56,615 nt of DNA, from positions 1 to 56,615 of the forward strand of contig JAPUER010000051.1 in assembly GCA_027492485.1 (NCBI GenBank), in the 5' to 3' direction. This DNA is from Betaproteobacteria bacterium. GTDB taxonomy: Bacteria > Pseudomonadota > Gammaproteobacteria > Burkholderiales > Casimicrobiaceae. Shown piece by piece: positions 8,045 to 16,881 of the stretch (the stretch's first letter is position 1; each line of letters begins with the position of its first letter). Below the pieces are notes generated by a model that saw only the letters and a list, made by a program, of their open reading frames with translations, was not told where the DNA came from and did not search any database. The translations under genes and the position numbers were made by a program.

Positions 8045-8818
8045 CTACTTGGCGCCGTAGCCGCCGTCGACGAACAGCGTGTGCCCGGTGACGAAGGCGC
8101 TGGCGTCCGACGCCAGAAAGATCGCGGCGCCGTGAAAATCCGTCGGCACGCCGTTGCGGCCGAGCATGGTGGCCGCCGCGTGCCGTTCGGCAAAGCCAGG
8201 CACGCTGTTCACCGCCTGCTCGGTCAGTGGGGTGACGACGAAGCCCGGCGCCAGCGCGTTGCAGGTGATGCCGTCGCGGCCGTAGTGCTCGGCAGTCGAG
8301 CGCGTCAGCGATACGATGCCGCCCTTGCTGATGCCGTAGACGCCGCTGTTGTTGAACGCGCGGAACGACTGTTGCGAGGCAATATTGACGATGCGGCCCC
8401 AGCCCTTTGCCTGCATCGCGGGCGTCAGCGCGCGGATCAGCGCCAACGGCGCTTCGAGATTGAGCGCGAGGGTGGCGCGGATGTCGTCGTCGCTGAGCGC
8501 CGGCAGCGGCTTGCGGATGTTGTTGGCGGCGGCGTTGACCAGAATATCCGGCGCCCCGAACGCCGCATTGATTGCGTCGATGGCGCGGGTTCGCACCGCC
8601 TCGTCGCCAAGGTCGGCGGCCACGGCCTTCGCCGCGATGCCCTCGGCGGCGAACTCGCGCACCGTGCGCTCCAGCGCATCCGTGCCACGCGCAACGAGCA
8701 CCAGCCGGGCGCCTTGCGCGCCCATCGCATACGCCATCGCGCGGCCGATGCCGGAACTGCCGCCAGTCACCACCGCGATGCGGTGGTCGAGGCGGAACAG
8801 GTGGGCGAGCGATTGCAT
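8045..8818 (-). CDS. SDR-family oxidoreductase
   Basis: About 257 residues from the ATG at 8818 (a TTG at 8833 is the alternative). It is a classical short-chain dehydrogenase: TGGSSGIG cofactor loop, NAAAN at the end of strand 4, a catalytic serine in NIASQQS and the YxxxK pair in YGISK. APGFVVTPLT and FVDGGYGAK complete the fold. It resembles gluconate 5-dehydrogenase-type enzymes acting on polyols or sugar acids with NAD(P). It begins 27 bases after the lyase large subunit. In a sulfonate pathway it could oxidise dihydroxypropanesulfonate, as HpsO does. In a sugar-acid pathway it would act on a keto-acid. I cannot decide between these. Confidence 0.88.
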   Translation of the reverse strand: MQSLAHLFRLDHRIAVVTGGSSGIGRAMAYAMGAQGARLVLVARGTDALERTVREFAAEGIAAKAVAADLGDEAVRTRAIDAINAAFGAPDILVNAAANNIRKPLPALSDDDIRATLALNLEAPLALIRALTPAMQAKGWGRIVNIASQQSFRAFNNSGVYGISKGGIVSLTRSTAEHYGRDGITCNALAPGFVVTPLTEQAVNSVPGFAERHAAATMLGRNGVPTDFHGAAIFLASDASAFVTGHTLFVDGGYGAK

Positions 8819-8845
8819 GCGGCCCTGCGTCAAAAAAACGCCCGA

Positions 8846-10015
8846 CTACGCCGATTCGTACAAGCGCGTCAGCACGAACTCGCGATGGCCGAGCGCTTCT
8901 GCCGAGGTCAGGCGGCCGTTGATGGTGCGCATCATGCAGTCGAGCAGCGCGTCGCCGGCATCGCTCATCGTCATTTCGCGCCGCAGCAGGCCGGAGGTGT
9001 CGACGTCGATGTGTTCGCTCATCGTGCGCACCGTTTTCGGGTTCGCGCAGATCTTGATCACCGGCAGGATCGGGTTGCCGATCACATTGCCCTGGCCGGT
9101 CGGGAAGAAGTGCACCACGTAGCCGGCGGCGGCGCACAGCGTCACCATCTCGGCGGCCGCGGACGAAGAATCCATGAACCACAGACCCGAACCGGTCGGC
9201 GCTTCGGCCTTGTCGAGCACGCCGTCGATTTTGCAGGTGCGGCCGATCTTCTGGATGTTGCCGAGCGCCTTTTCCTCGATGGTGGTCAGACCGCCCGCGA
9301 TGTTGCCTTTGGTCGGCTGCGAATCTGAGAGGTCGCTCGTCTTGTGCCGTTCGATCATCGCCTGATAGCGGTCGAACATGGTCATGAACTCCTTCCACAC
9401 CTTCGGCGTGCGGCAGCGCGCTTCGAGCAGCTTTTCGCCGCCGGTGATTTCGGAGGTTTCACCGAACAACAGCGTCGTCTTCAGCGGATAGAGCTTGTCG
9501 AACGCGTTGCCGACCGTCGGGTTGGCGCCGCAGCCGGACGTGGTGTCGGATTCGCCGCACTTGGTGGAAATCCAGAGATCGCTGATTGGACATTCGACGC
9601 GATGCAGCTCGCTCGCGTCCTGCAAAAATTTCTTGGCGGCGGCGGAGGCGCGGCGAATCGTTTCATGATCGCCATGCCCCTCGATGCCGAAACCCACCAC
9701 CGGCTTGCCGGTGGTAGCGATGCCGTCGACGACCTTTTGCGTCCAGCCGCCTTCGATGCCGATCACCACGACAGCGGCGACGTTCGGATTGCAGCCGGTG
9801 CCAATCAGCGTGCGGAAGTGCAGATCGAGGTCGGCGCCGAACTGCAGGCGGCCATAGGGATGCGGGATCGCCATCGTGCCCTTGATGTTGTGGGCAACGG
9901 CCTCGGCAGCGGCGTTCGACAGATCGTCCACCGGCAGGATGATGACGTGGTTGCGCACGCCGACGCGACCGTTCTCGCGACGGTAGCCCCAGAATTTCGT
10001 TTTCTTGCTGATCAT
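8846..10015 (-). CDS. suyB: UxaA-family lyase large subunit; probable sulfolactate sulfo-lyase beta subunit
   Basis: A 389-residue protein with the UxaA/altronate-dehydratase signature: [19 protein letters not shown] at the N-terminus, [27 protein letters not shown] and a C-terminal [10 protein letters not shown]. The family eliminates water or sulfite from acidic polyols or sulfonates. The same architecture is used by altronate dehydratase (fused or split) and by (R)-sulfolactate sulfo-lyase SuyB. I favour SuyB because the small subunit is a separate gene and two dehydrogenases able to interconvert sulfolactate enantiomers are divergent neighbours. The start at ATG 10015 fits the conserved N-terminus. 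It lies 7 bases after suyA. The altronate/galactarate alternative remains open. Confidence 0.6.
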   Translation of the reverse strand: MISKKTKFWGYRRENGRVGVRNHVIILPVDDLSNAAAEAVAHNIKGTMAIPHPYGRLQFGADLDLHFRTLIGTGCNPNVAAVVVIGIEGGWTQKVVDGIATTGKPVVGFGIEGHGDHETIRRASAAAKKFLQDASELHRVECPISDLWISTKCGESDTTSGCGANPTVGNAFDKLYPLKTTLLFGETSEITGGEKLLEARCRTPKVWKEFMTMFDRYQAMIERHKTSDLSDSQPTKGNIAGGLTTIEEKALGNIQKIGRTCKIDGVLDKAEAPTGSGLWFMDSSSAAAEMVTLCAAAGYVVHFFPTGQGNVIGNPILPVIKICANPKTVRTMSEHIDVDTSGLLRREMTMSDAGDALLDCMMRTINGRLTSAEALGHREFVLTRLYESA

Positions 10016-10022
10016 GATTGGC

Positions 10023-10304
10023 TTACCACCGCTTGGTTTTGACGTTGTGGACATGCAGGTGTTCGCCCTTCCTGATCGGTGCGACCACTTTGCCGATGTC
10101 GACGCCATACTTGATGACGGTGTCGCCCACCTTGAAATCCTTCAGTGCCACCTTGTGGCCGATCGGGATGTCGTTTTTCAGTTCGACCTTGACTGTGGAG
10201 TCGGGCTCCATGATCCAGCCGGTTGCCTTGCTGCCCTTGGCGCAGCCCTCCACGACGACAACGCCAACGCCATCGCCCTTCTCATGCACAACAAAATGAA
10301 TCAT
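10023..10304 (-). CDS. suyA: SAF-domain small subunit of UxaA-type lyase; probable sulfolactate sulfo-lyase alpha subunit
   Basis: A 93-residue SAF-domain protein, the size of stand-alone UxaA N-terminal subunits and of SuyA. It has [12 protein letters not shown] and [23 protein letters not shown], and ends in [14 protein letters not shown] with the conserved histidines. It pairs with the large subunit 7 bases downstream, together releasing sulfite and pyruvate if the substrate is sulfolactate. It is the first gene of the minus-strand transcript and starts 77 bases from the palindromic operator at 10381-10407. No sulfite dehydrogenase or exporter is seen nearby. Confidence 0.6.
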   Translation of the reverse strand: MIHFVVHEKGDGVGVVVVEGCAKGSKATGWIMEPDSTVKVELKNDIPIGHKVALKDFKVGDTVIKYGVDIGKVVAPIRKGEHLHVHNVKTKRW

Positions 10305-10380
10305 CGTCTTTCCTCATCCGCCGCGCGCAGCGCTGCTTTCAGGCCACCGGCGGCGATTTGTGTCACAACATCGATATTCT

Positions 10381-10407
10381 AAGTCATATAGATGATATAG
10401 ATGACTT
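10381..10407. promoter_or_regulatory. Palindromic operator between divergent suyAB-like and slcC-comC-like genes
   Basis: A 27-base near-perfect palindrome with outer arms AAGTCAT and ATGACTT and matching inner bases (11 of 13 pairs). It also contains a tandem ATATAGATG repeat. A possible -10 (TAGAAT, 10411-10416) for the rightward genes abuts it. It is in the right position to control both transcripts; the GntR/UTRA protein is the obvious candidate binder. Confidence 0.6.
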
Positions 10408-10454
10408 GCGTAGAATACAAATTGAACCTCACCATTGCGCCAATTGCCCATCCC

Positions 10455-11387
10455 ATGCGAATAGTCATTTCCGAGTTCATGGACGAAGCTGCGGTCGACA
10501 CGTTGCGACAGCACTTCGGCGCCGCTGCCGTCCACTACGACGCCAGTCTGGTCGACAACCCCGCCGCGCTGGCGGCGGCGGTGGCCGATTGCGACGCCTT
10601 CATCGTGCGCAACCGCACCCAGGTGCGCGGCGCGCTGCTCGCGGCCTGTGCCAAGGTACGCGTGGTGGGTCGCCTCGGCGTCGGACTCGACAACATCGAC
10701 GTCGCCGCCTGTGCGGCGCGCGGCATTGGCGTGATCCCGGCCACCGGCGCCAATGCGCTGGCGGTGGCCGAATACGTGATCGGCACCGCCATGCTGCTGC
10801 GCCGGGCGAGCTATCTGAGCACGGCGGAGGTCGCCCGCGGCAAGTGGCCGCGCAACCGGCTGTCGGCCGGGCGCGAGACCGCCGGCGCGATCATGGGGCT
10901 GATCGGCTTTGGCTCGATCGGCCAATTGACAGCCCGTCTGGCGCGCGCCTTGGGCATGCAGCTGATTGCCTATGACCCGGCGCTGCCGGCAACGCATTCG
11001 GCGTGGCAGGAGATCGGCGTACAGGCGCGAACGCTGGAGCAAGTGACCGCCGAGGCCGATGTCATCAGCCTGCATGTGCCGCTGCTCGACAGTACGCGCA
11101 AGCTGTTCGACGCCGGGCGCATTGCGGCGATGAAACCCGGCGCCATCCTCATCAACACGTCGCGGGGTGGCATCGTGGACGAAGCGGCGGTGGTGGCGGC
11201 ATTGCGCAGCGGCGCGCTGGGCGGTGCGGCGCTCGATGTGTTCGAGCAGGAGCCGCTCCCGGCGCAGGCCAATTGGGCCGGGTGCCCGAATCTCGTGCTG
11301 ACGCCGCATATTGCCGGTGTTTCGTTCGAGGCCAACATCCGCGTGTCGTCGATGATCGCCGCAGCAGTGATCGACGCGTTGAAGTAA
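10455..11387 (+). CDS. slcC: D-2-hydroxyacid dehydrogenase; probable (S)-sulfolactate dehydrogenase
   Basis: A 310-residue member of the SerA/phosphoglycerate dehydrogenase family. The NAD loop is IGFGSIGQ (150-157), the catalytic arginine lies in TSRGGIVDE (Arg 237), with Glu 266 in DVFEQEP and His 285 in TPHIAG. It oxidises or reduces 2-hydroxyacids with NAD. In known sulfolactate degraders an enzyme of this family (SlcC) oxidises (S)-sulfolactate to sulfopyruvate and an Ldh-family partner (ComC) reduces it to the (R) form for SuyAB. The same pair is found here next to a SuyAB-like lyase. The ATG at 10455 is preferred over upstream in-frame starts that lack homologous sequence. Confidence 0.65.
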   Translation: MRIVISEFMDEAAVDTLRQHFGAAAVHYDASLVDNPAALAAAVADCDAFIVRNRTQVRGALLAACAKVRVVGRLGVGLDNIDVAACAARGIGVIPATGANALAVAEYVIGTAMLLRRASYLSTAEVARGKWPRNRLSAGRETAGAIMGLIGFGSIGQLTARLARALGMQLIAYDPALPATHSAWQEIGVQARTLEQVTAEADVISLHVPLLDSTRKLFDAGRIAAMKPGAILINTSRGGIVDEAAVVAALRSGALGGAALDVFEQEPLPAQANWAGCPNLVLTPHIAGVSFEANIRVSSMIAAAVIDALK

Positions 11388-11405
11388 GCACTTGCAGGAA
11401 CAAAC

Positions 11406-12410
11406 ATGGCACTGATTTCAATCGCGGACGCCGAAGCGCTGGCCGCACGCGCGCTGGAAGCCGCCGGCGCGTCGCCCACCGCAGCGCGGGCCACCGCCCA
11501 CGCGCTGGTGTACGCCGAGGCGCAAGGCACGGTATCGCACGGTTTGTCGCGGGTGGCGCAATACGCCGGCCACATGGGCGCCGGGCGGGTGAACGGCAAG
11601 GCGACAGCCTCGGTGCGGCGCGAACACGGCGCCACCTTGGTCGTCGATGCTGGCGACGGGCTGGCGTTTCCCGCCTGTGCGCTGGCAATCGAGCGCGCTA
11701 TCGGCAAGGCGCGTGAGCATGGCGTCGCGGTGGCCGCGGTGACTGACAGTTATCACTTCGGTGCCGCGATCTATCACCTCGAAGCCGTTGCCGCGGCCGG
11801 CATGGTTGGCCTGGCGTTTTCCAATTCACCGGCCGCCATCAACGCCTGGGGCGGCAAACGGCCGCTGTTCGGCACCAATCCGATCGCGGCGATCTTCCCG
11901 CGTAGCGACGCCGATCCGCTGGCGATCGATCTCGCGCTCTCGGAAGTCGCACGCGGCAAGCTGATGGTCGCGGCGAAGGAGGGCAGGGCGATGCCGCCAG
12001 GCTGGGCGCTCGATCAGGACGGGCAACCGACCACCGACCCGGCGCGCGGGCTCAAGGGCAGCATGGCGCCTGCCGGCGGCGTCAAGGGGGCGATGCTGGC
12101 GTTGACGGTCGAGTTGCTGGTGACCGCATTCACCGGCGCGCATTTCGGCTTCGAGGCGGATTCGTTCTTCGAGGTGCCGGGCAACACGCCGAAAATTGGC
12201 CAGCTATTCCTGGTGATCGATCCCGCCGCGATGGGCGGCGCCGACGTCTTCGCCGAGCGCATCGAGACCCTGGTCGCCGCGATGCTTGCCGACGATGGTG
12301 TGCGCCTGCCCGGCGCGCGCCGCTACGCGCTGGCGCGCAAGGCGGCGAGCGAGGGCCTGAATGTCGCCGACGCCACGCTCGCACAGATTCGCAAGCTGGC
12401 CGGCGAGTAA
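11406..12410 (+). CDS. comC: Ldh-family (malate/L-lactate dehydrogenase 2) oxidoreductase; probable (R)-sulfolactate dehydrogenase
   Basis: A 334-residue protein of the Ldh/Mdh2 fold, unrelated to classical lactate dehydrogenases. Family marks are SHGLSRV near residue 45, the DSYHFGAA segment with the catalytic histidine near 117, and GTNPIAAIFP with DLALSEVARGK. It uses NAD(P) to interconvert 2-oxo- and 2-hydroxyacids. It begins 18 bases after the slcC-like gene and is certainly co-transcribed. ComC reduces sulfopyruvate to (R)-sulfolactate; malate, ureidoglycolate or plain lactate are alternatives if the lyase is not SuyAB. It converges on the DUF1501 gene with 26 bases between and no visible terminator. 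Confidence 0.65.
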   Translation: MALISIADAEALAARALEAAGASPTAARATAHALVYAEAQGTVSHGLSRVAQYAGHMGAGRVNGKATASVRREHGATLVVDAGDGLAFPACALAIERAIGKAREHGVAVAAVTDSYHFGAAIYHLEAVAAAGMVGLAFSNSPAAINAWGGKRPLFGTNPIAAIFPRSDADPLAIDLALSEVARGKLMVAAKEGRAMPPGWALDQDGQPTTDPARGLKGSMAPAGGVKGAMLALTVELLVTAFTGAHFGFEADSFFEVPGNTPKIGQLFLVIDPAAMGGADVFAERIETLVAAMLADDGVRLPGARRYALARKAASEGLNVADATLAQIRKLAGE

Positions 12411-12436
12411 ACGCCGACCAGTCTGCGTCTCGCCGC

Positions 12437-13792
12437 CTACACGAAGCCGAGGTTCTTCACCGGGAACGCGGCGAGGTTGGGCAGCACGGTGTTCATCTGC
12501 GCATCGCTGACGCCGAACCAGCTTGCCAGCGTTGCGGCGTATTGATCGACCGAGGTCGACGGCAGCCAGCGACCCTCGCTGCTGACGTCGTCCGGCCCGG
12601 TGAGCGCGAGCGTCGGGAAGGTGCCGTACATGGCGCCGCCTTTCACTGCGCCACCCATCACGAAGTGGTGATTGCCCCAGGCGTGATCGGAGCCGCCGCC
12701 CGCCGCGGGCTTGAAGGTGCGGCCAAAGTCGGACAGGGTGAACGAGGTGACCTTGTCGGAAACGCCGAGCGCCACGGTCGCGTCGTAGAACGATTTCATC
12801 GCGTCGCCGACCTGCGTCAGCAGATTGACCTGGGTATTCAATTGGCCGGTGTGCGTATCGAAGCCGCCGAGCGAGACAAAGAACACCTGGCGTTTGACGC
12901 CGAACGTATCGCGGGCGGCGATCAGCTTTGCAACCTGCTGCAACTGCAACGCCAACGAGTTTCCGGTCGTGTTGAACAGCGATTGCACGGTCGTGTTGGT
13001 CGCGCTGATGACCGGGTTGACGACGGTGGACAGGTTGATGGCATTGGCCAGACCATCGGCCGTTTCCATGACCAGCGTGTGATCGCGACCTTCGCCCAGC
13101 AGCGCGGCGAGCGCTTGCTGCCGCGCTCGGGCCGCGTTGCTGCTGCCGGCGTCGGAGAGTCCGAAAGTGCCGCTGGAGGGGACGGTGAGCGCACTGGTGG
13201 CACTGCCCTGGGCGAACAACACGTTGCCGGCGATGGACGTCGACACCGGCATGACGGCGCTGCCGTTCATCGACTTCACCGCATCGGCAAGGCGTCCACC
13301 CCAGCCGGTGCGCGACGGCTCGTCGGAGAACGTGGTTTGCCACTGCGCCTGCTGGTCGGCATGCGAAAAGAGCTGATACGGATTGTCGGTGCCGGCGAGG
13401 TAGGCGGCTTTCGTCGTAGGGCGATTGAGTGGCCCCACATTGGCCAGGACGGCAAGTTGACCGCTGGCGAACAACGGATGTACTTTGGCCAGCGACGGAT
13501 GCAGGCCAAACACGCGGCTCGTATTCTTCGGCTGAATCGACAGCAATTCCGACTGCGCGATGTTGATGCCGCTCGACGTTCCGCGCACGGCTGAATACTC
13601 GGCGTATCCGGCGGTGTCGGCACCGATGACGACGTTGTTGCCGTCGTTGCCGCCAAACAGGAAGATGCACACCAGCGCCTTGTAGTCGCCGGGTACCGAC
13701 TGCGCCCATGCGGGTGAGACACCGAAACGGGAGAGCGAAGCGACGGCGCCGGCGCTGAGCGCCTGCAGGAATTCACGGCGTGTGTTTTTCAT
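12437..13792 (-). CDS. DUF1501 secreted protein with Tat signal
   Basis: A 451-residue DUF1501 protein, alkaline-phosphatase-like superfamily. The N-terminus NTRREFLQALSAGAVASL is a classic twin-arginine signal ending near PAWAQ. Conserved features are IFLFGGNDGNN, a GGFDTH motif and FTLSDFGRTF followed by SDHAWGNHHF. Its function is unknown. DUF1501 and DUF1800 genes are regularly paired and exported together, as here: it follows the DUF1800 gene by 14 bases. Folded export via Tat suggests a bound cofactor or metal. Confidence 0.88.
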   Translation of the reverse strand: MKNTRREFLQALSAGAVASLSRFGVSPAWAQSVPGDYKALVCIFLFGGNDGNNVVIGADTAGYAEYSAVRGTSSGINIAQSELLSIQPKNTSRVFGLHPSLAKVHPLFASGQLAVLANVGPLNRPTTKAAYLAGTDNPYQLFSHADQQAQWQTTFSDEPSRTGWGGRLADAVKSMNGSAVMPVSTSIAGNVLFAQGSATSALTVPSSGTFGLSDAGSSNAARARQQALAALLGEGRDHTLVMETADGLANAINLSTVVNPVISATNTTVQSLFNTTGNSLALQLQQVAKLIAARDTFGVKRQVFFVSLGGFDTHTGQLNTQVNLLTQVGDAMKSFYDATVALGVSDKVTSFTLSDFGRTFKPAAGGGSDHAWGNHHFVMGGAVKGGAMYGTFPTLALTGPDDVSSEGRWLPSTSVDQYAATLASWFGVSDAQMNTVLPNLAAFPVKNLGFV

Positions 13793-13806
13793 GATGCGTG
13801 CTCCGT

Positions 13807-15939
13807 TCAGCGCAGAACCTGGGTTTCGGGGGCGGCGCTCGCCAGATAGAGCGCGGTGCGGGCACGGGTGACGGTGTCCGTGGTGGCGATGGCATCGATG
13901 GCAGTCTTGATGATTGCCCGCGAGGTGGCGCTCAACCGGCCGGCAAACAGCACGTCGTTCACCCGATCGAGCAGGGCGTTGCTGTCGCCGGCAATGCCGG
14001 TGTAGGGCGACAAGTCGAACTGGGTGCCGGTCGCGCCGAAGACTGTCTGATCGGGGTTGATGCTGCCGAACACGGTGGCGTAGGCGACGTTGACGCGGTT
14101 CAGCGCCGACGTGGTGTTGTAGATCGCGAATTCCGGCGCAATCGTGCCGCTCTTGCTGAGCGCGTGGTCAGGCGGGTAATAGTTGAACACCGATGGCGAG
14201 ATGAACACTGTCTGCCCTGAATTGCCCGTGGTTGCCCGGAAGTAGACGCCGTCGGTCTGCGCGTTCATCGCGCGGGCAAGGCGGGTGACGGCCAGCACCG
14301 GCTCGCTCTGGTGGCCATAGCCCGGTGCCCACTTCGCCGCGCCGCGGGCCTCGGGGTCGGTCAACACGGCGCGGATCACCGCCTTCATGTCGCCGCGAAT
14401 GTTGCTGCCGTTGTTCTGGAACACTTTGGCAACACGCTCGACGTAGCCGGCACTCGGCTGCCCGGTGACGAACTTCTGGATCAGATGCCTTGCGACGAAA
14501 GGTGGCACGTTCGGATGATTGAAGATGATGTCGAGCGCCAGGTTCAGACGCTGGCCCTGGGTCATCGACCCCGGTATGGTGCCGCCGAGGAAAGGTTGCG
14601 TCGTGTAGTCGTGCTGCGCGGTGCGCTCCTCCATGTAACCCTTCACGTTCGCCACCCGGTTGAGATTGCCCGGTGATTGCCCTGGCACCGTCGGATAGGT
14701 CCAGCCGGTGAACACGTGCGCGAGGTTTTCGACATCTTCCTGCGTGTAGGTGTCGAGCGGCAAGCCGTTGCTGCCGGTCTTCACGCTGCCATCGTTGTTC
14801 AGCTGATAGAGCCCGAGCGAGAAGAGTTGCATCAGTTCGCGGGCATAGTTCTCGTTCGGTTCAACACCGTTGGCCGGCTTCAGGTTGTTGACCATGTCGA
14901 GGTAGCGCCCCATCGCTGCGTGCAGCGTCACTTTTTGCAACAGGGTACGGAAGTTCGAGAAGGCCTCGTCGCGCAGCATCTGCTGGTAGTCGATCATGCC
15001 GTAGGGCATGCCGACATCGGTGCCGGAGATCACGAAGAATTGCGACCATGCCCAGGCCATGCGCTGCCGCAACTGATCGTTGTTGTTGATCGCCTGCTTG
15101 AAGAATTCGCGCTGCGGCTGGAACAGGCTGTAGTTGTCGCGCTGGCAATAGCTGGCGTCGGTCAGCGGCGGTGTCGTGTTGTTGACGCAGGCGTCCGGCC
15201 GGGTGAGCGGCCACCAGTCGCGCGGCGTGTACTGGCTGGCGCTCATGCCGAGCTGATCGTCGATCCAGCCGGCAATGCCGCGATTGACCACGGCGTCGAC
15301 GTCTGCCGGCCTGGCGCCGAAGCTGGCCTGATAGAGCAGACGCGAGGCATCGGCGCGTTTCTCCGCGTTGGCCAGCGGCAGGCACATCGCGACGCCCTCG
15401 AGCGCGTAGCCTTTCACCGCATACGACTGGTAGAGGCCGTAGTCCTCGAAATAGCGATGGTTGGCCGGGCCGTTGCTGCCGTTGTTGAAGCTGCGATAGA
15501 GCGCAGTGGTGCCGCCGGCGCAGGGATTAATGGTGGCGATCAGGGTTTGCAACGGGTCGTAGGCGTACCAGGCGATGCCCTCGTAGACGAAGCCGGGGGT
15601 GGTCGCGAGCAATGCTCGATCCCCTTCGCTGATGGTGAAGAAGTGCGAACCGACGACCGGCGCAAAGAAGCGATAGACCGGCCTGGCGCTGGCATCCTGC
15701 CCTTGCGTCAACGCGGAGAAGGTGACGCCGGTGCGCTTCCAGCCGATGCTTGCGTACTGGTCGAGCAGCGCCCAGTCGGCCGGGCTGGCCGAGATGAAGT
15801 ATTTGTTGGACGTGGAGTTGAAGAATTCGACGATGGTGGCGGCGGGTTCGGCGGCCATCGCCGCGACCGGCATGGCAAATGCGGCGATGGCTGCGCTCAG
15901 GTGCAGGAATGGCAACGGCGGCAAGCGGTTCTTGCGCAT
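13807..15939 (-). CDS. DUF1800 secreted protein with N-terminal DUF5648-like domain
   Basis: A 710-residue exported protein. Residues 1-29 form a Sec signal ending AMAAE. Residues about 35-195 are a lectin-like DUF5648-type region (EFFNSTSNKYFISAS, YRFFAP..GSHFFTIS, ALYRSFNNG). The rest is DUF1800: RLLYQASFGARP, NENYARELMQLFSLGLY, HVFTGWTYP and HPNVPPFVARHLIQKFVTG. It heads the DUF1800-DUF1501 operon, with an AAGGGGAG ribosome site. The same DUF5648-type domain recurs at the C-terminus of the large secreted protein at 53169-55835. The role is unknown; surface or periplasmic is likely. Confidence 0.85.
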   Translation of the reverse strand: MRKNRLPPLPFLHLSAAIAAFAMPVAAMAAEPAATIVEFFNSTSNKYFISASPADWALLDQYASIGWKRTGVTFSALTQGQDASARPVYRFFAPVVGSHFFTISEGDRALLATTPGFVYEGIAWYAYDPLQTLIATINPCAGGTTALYRSFNNGSNGPANHRYFEDYGLYQSYAVKGYALEGVAMCLPLANAEKRADASRLLYQASFGARPADVDAVVNRGIAGWIDDQLGMSASQYTPRDWWPLTRPDACVNNTTPPLTDASYCQRDNYSLFQPQREFFKQAINNNDQLRQRMAWAWSQFFVISGTDVGMPYGMIDYQQMLRDEAFSNFRTLLQKVTLHAAMGRYLDMVNNLKPANGVEPNENYARELMQLFSLGLYQLNNDGSVKTGSNGLPLDTYTQEDVENLAHVFTGWTYPTVPGQSPGNLNRVANVKGYMEERTAQHDYTTQPFLGGTIPGSMTQGQRLNLALDIIFNHPNVPPFVARHLIQKFVTGQPSAGYVERVAKVFQNNGSNIRGDMKAVIRAVLTDPEARGAAKWAPGYGHQSEPVLAVTRLARAMNAQTDGVYFRATTGNSGQTVFISPSVFNYYPPDHALSKSGTIAPEFAIYNTTSALNRVNVAYATVFGSINPDQTVFGATGTQFDLSPYTGIAGDSNALLDRVNDVLFAGRLSATSRAIIKTAIDAIATTDTVTRARTALYLASAAPETQVLR

Positions 15940-16130
15940 GAGGACTCCCCTTTATTGTGGTGAGCATTGGTCAATGCACAGTGTCGCGCAAAGGTGCACC
16001 GATGCGTCGCCGACAAACGTAACAAACTATTTCGCCCGTGCTGCCGCGATCGCAATGACGGGTCCACGGGTGCGGCGCCGGTCGCCCACAGCAAGCGCAA
16101 ATGCACCGTCGGCTACCACGGCCTGGCTAA

Positions 16131-16250
16131 CAGCTTTTATGCTGAAACCTTTATAAGTATTGGGTTTGAATGGCAATACAGATAAAAGTCGATAGTCCGA
16201 TTGGCCATGAACAATCAATGCGCGGTTGGCGCCCAAAATGCGGCAAGCGC
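16131..16250. repeat. Dispersed long palindrome, degenerate copy B
   Basis: The left end (CAGCTTTTATGCTGAAA), the TTGGG step and the central AAAAGTCGA (16184-16192) follow the family. The right half is decayed, keeping only GCGCCCAAAATGCGGC. It lies in the 497-base region between the divergent DUF1800 gene and mraZ. Confidence 0.5.
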
Positions 16251-16400
16251 GTAATTCGCGCAACACTTTGATAGTTGTGCATAACTCGTTCATTTTGCGT
16301 TGATTTCTATCTGTAAAACCGTTGAAAAACGTGCCCTAATCCATTGAAAAATAAGGATTTCTTCAGATTGATCAGAAAATTGTCAACTTGTGAGTAAAAG

Positions 16401-16425
16401 TGGGGATTCGCGGCAAAAGGTGGGA
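16401..16425 (+). promoter_or_regulatory. MraZ boxes upstream of mraZ
   Basis: TGGGG at 16401, a degenerate CGGCA at 16411 and TGGGA at 16421 repeat every 10 bases. This is the spacing of the TGGGN boxes through which MraZ represses its own dcw promoter. A GATAAT (16424-16429) overlaps the last box and could be the -10 element. Confidence 0.65.
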
Positions 16426-16436
16426 TAATCTTTTGC

Positions 16437-16871
16437 ATGTTTACCGGCGCATCCAATCTGAGCATTGACGCGAAGGGTCGCATGGCGATCCCGACGCGCT
16501 ATCGCGATGCGCTGGGCGGCAATCTGGTGTTGACGGCGGACCCAAGCGGCTGCCTGCTGCTGTTTGCCGCCAACGCCTGGCAGCCGTTCGAGGCGCGGGT
16601 CAGCGCGCTGCCCAACCTCAACCCGCGCATCAAGGCGATGCAGCGCATGTGGCTTGGCTACAAGAGCGATTGCGAGGTCGATAGCGCCGGGCGCGTGGTG
16701 CTGACGCCGGAAATGCGCGATTACGCAAAGCTCGACCGCAAGGTGCAGATGGTCGGCCAGGGCGACCGTTTCGAGCTGTGGAGCGAACGTGGCTGGCAGG
16801 ACGTGATCGAGTTGGCGCAGCGGACGCTGCGCGAAGACCCGCCCGCCGAGCTGGCCGGCCTGTCCGTATGA
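16437..16871 (+). CDS. mraZ: Transcriptional regulator MraZ
   Basis: A 144-residue protein starting MFTGASNLSIDAKGRMAIPTRYRDAL, with two AbrB-like SpoVT repeats (about 5-50 and 77-125; the second has CEVDSAGRVVLTPEMRDYA). MraZ forms a ring-shaped oligomer that binds TGGGN repeats and represses the division and cell-wall cluster. It is the first gene of that cluster, and its boxes lie 12-36 bases upstream of the start. rsmH follows after 10 bases. Confidence 0.95.
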   Translation: MFTGASNLSIDAKGRMAIPTRYRDALGGNLVLTADPSGCLLLFAANAWQPFEARVSALPNLNPRIKAMQRMWLGYKSDCEVDSAGRVVLTPEMRDYAKLDRKVQMVGQGDRFELWSERGWQDVIELAQRTLREDPPAELAGLSV

Positions 16872-16881
16872 GTGGCACCCG

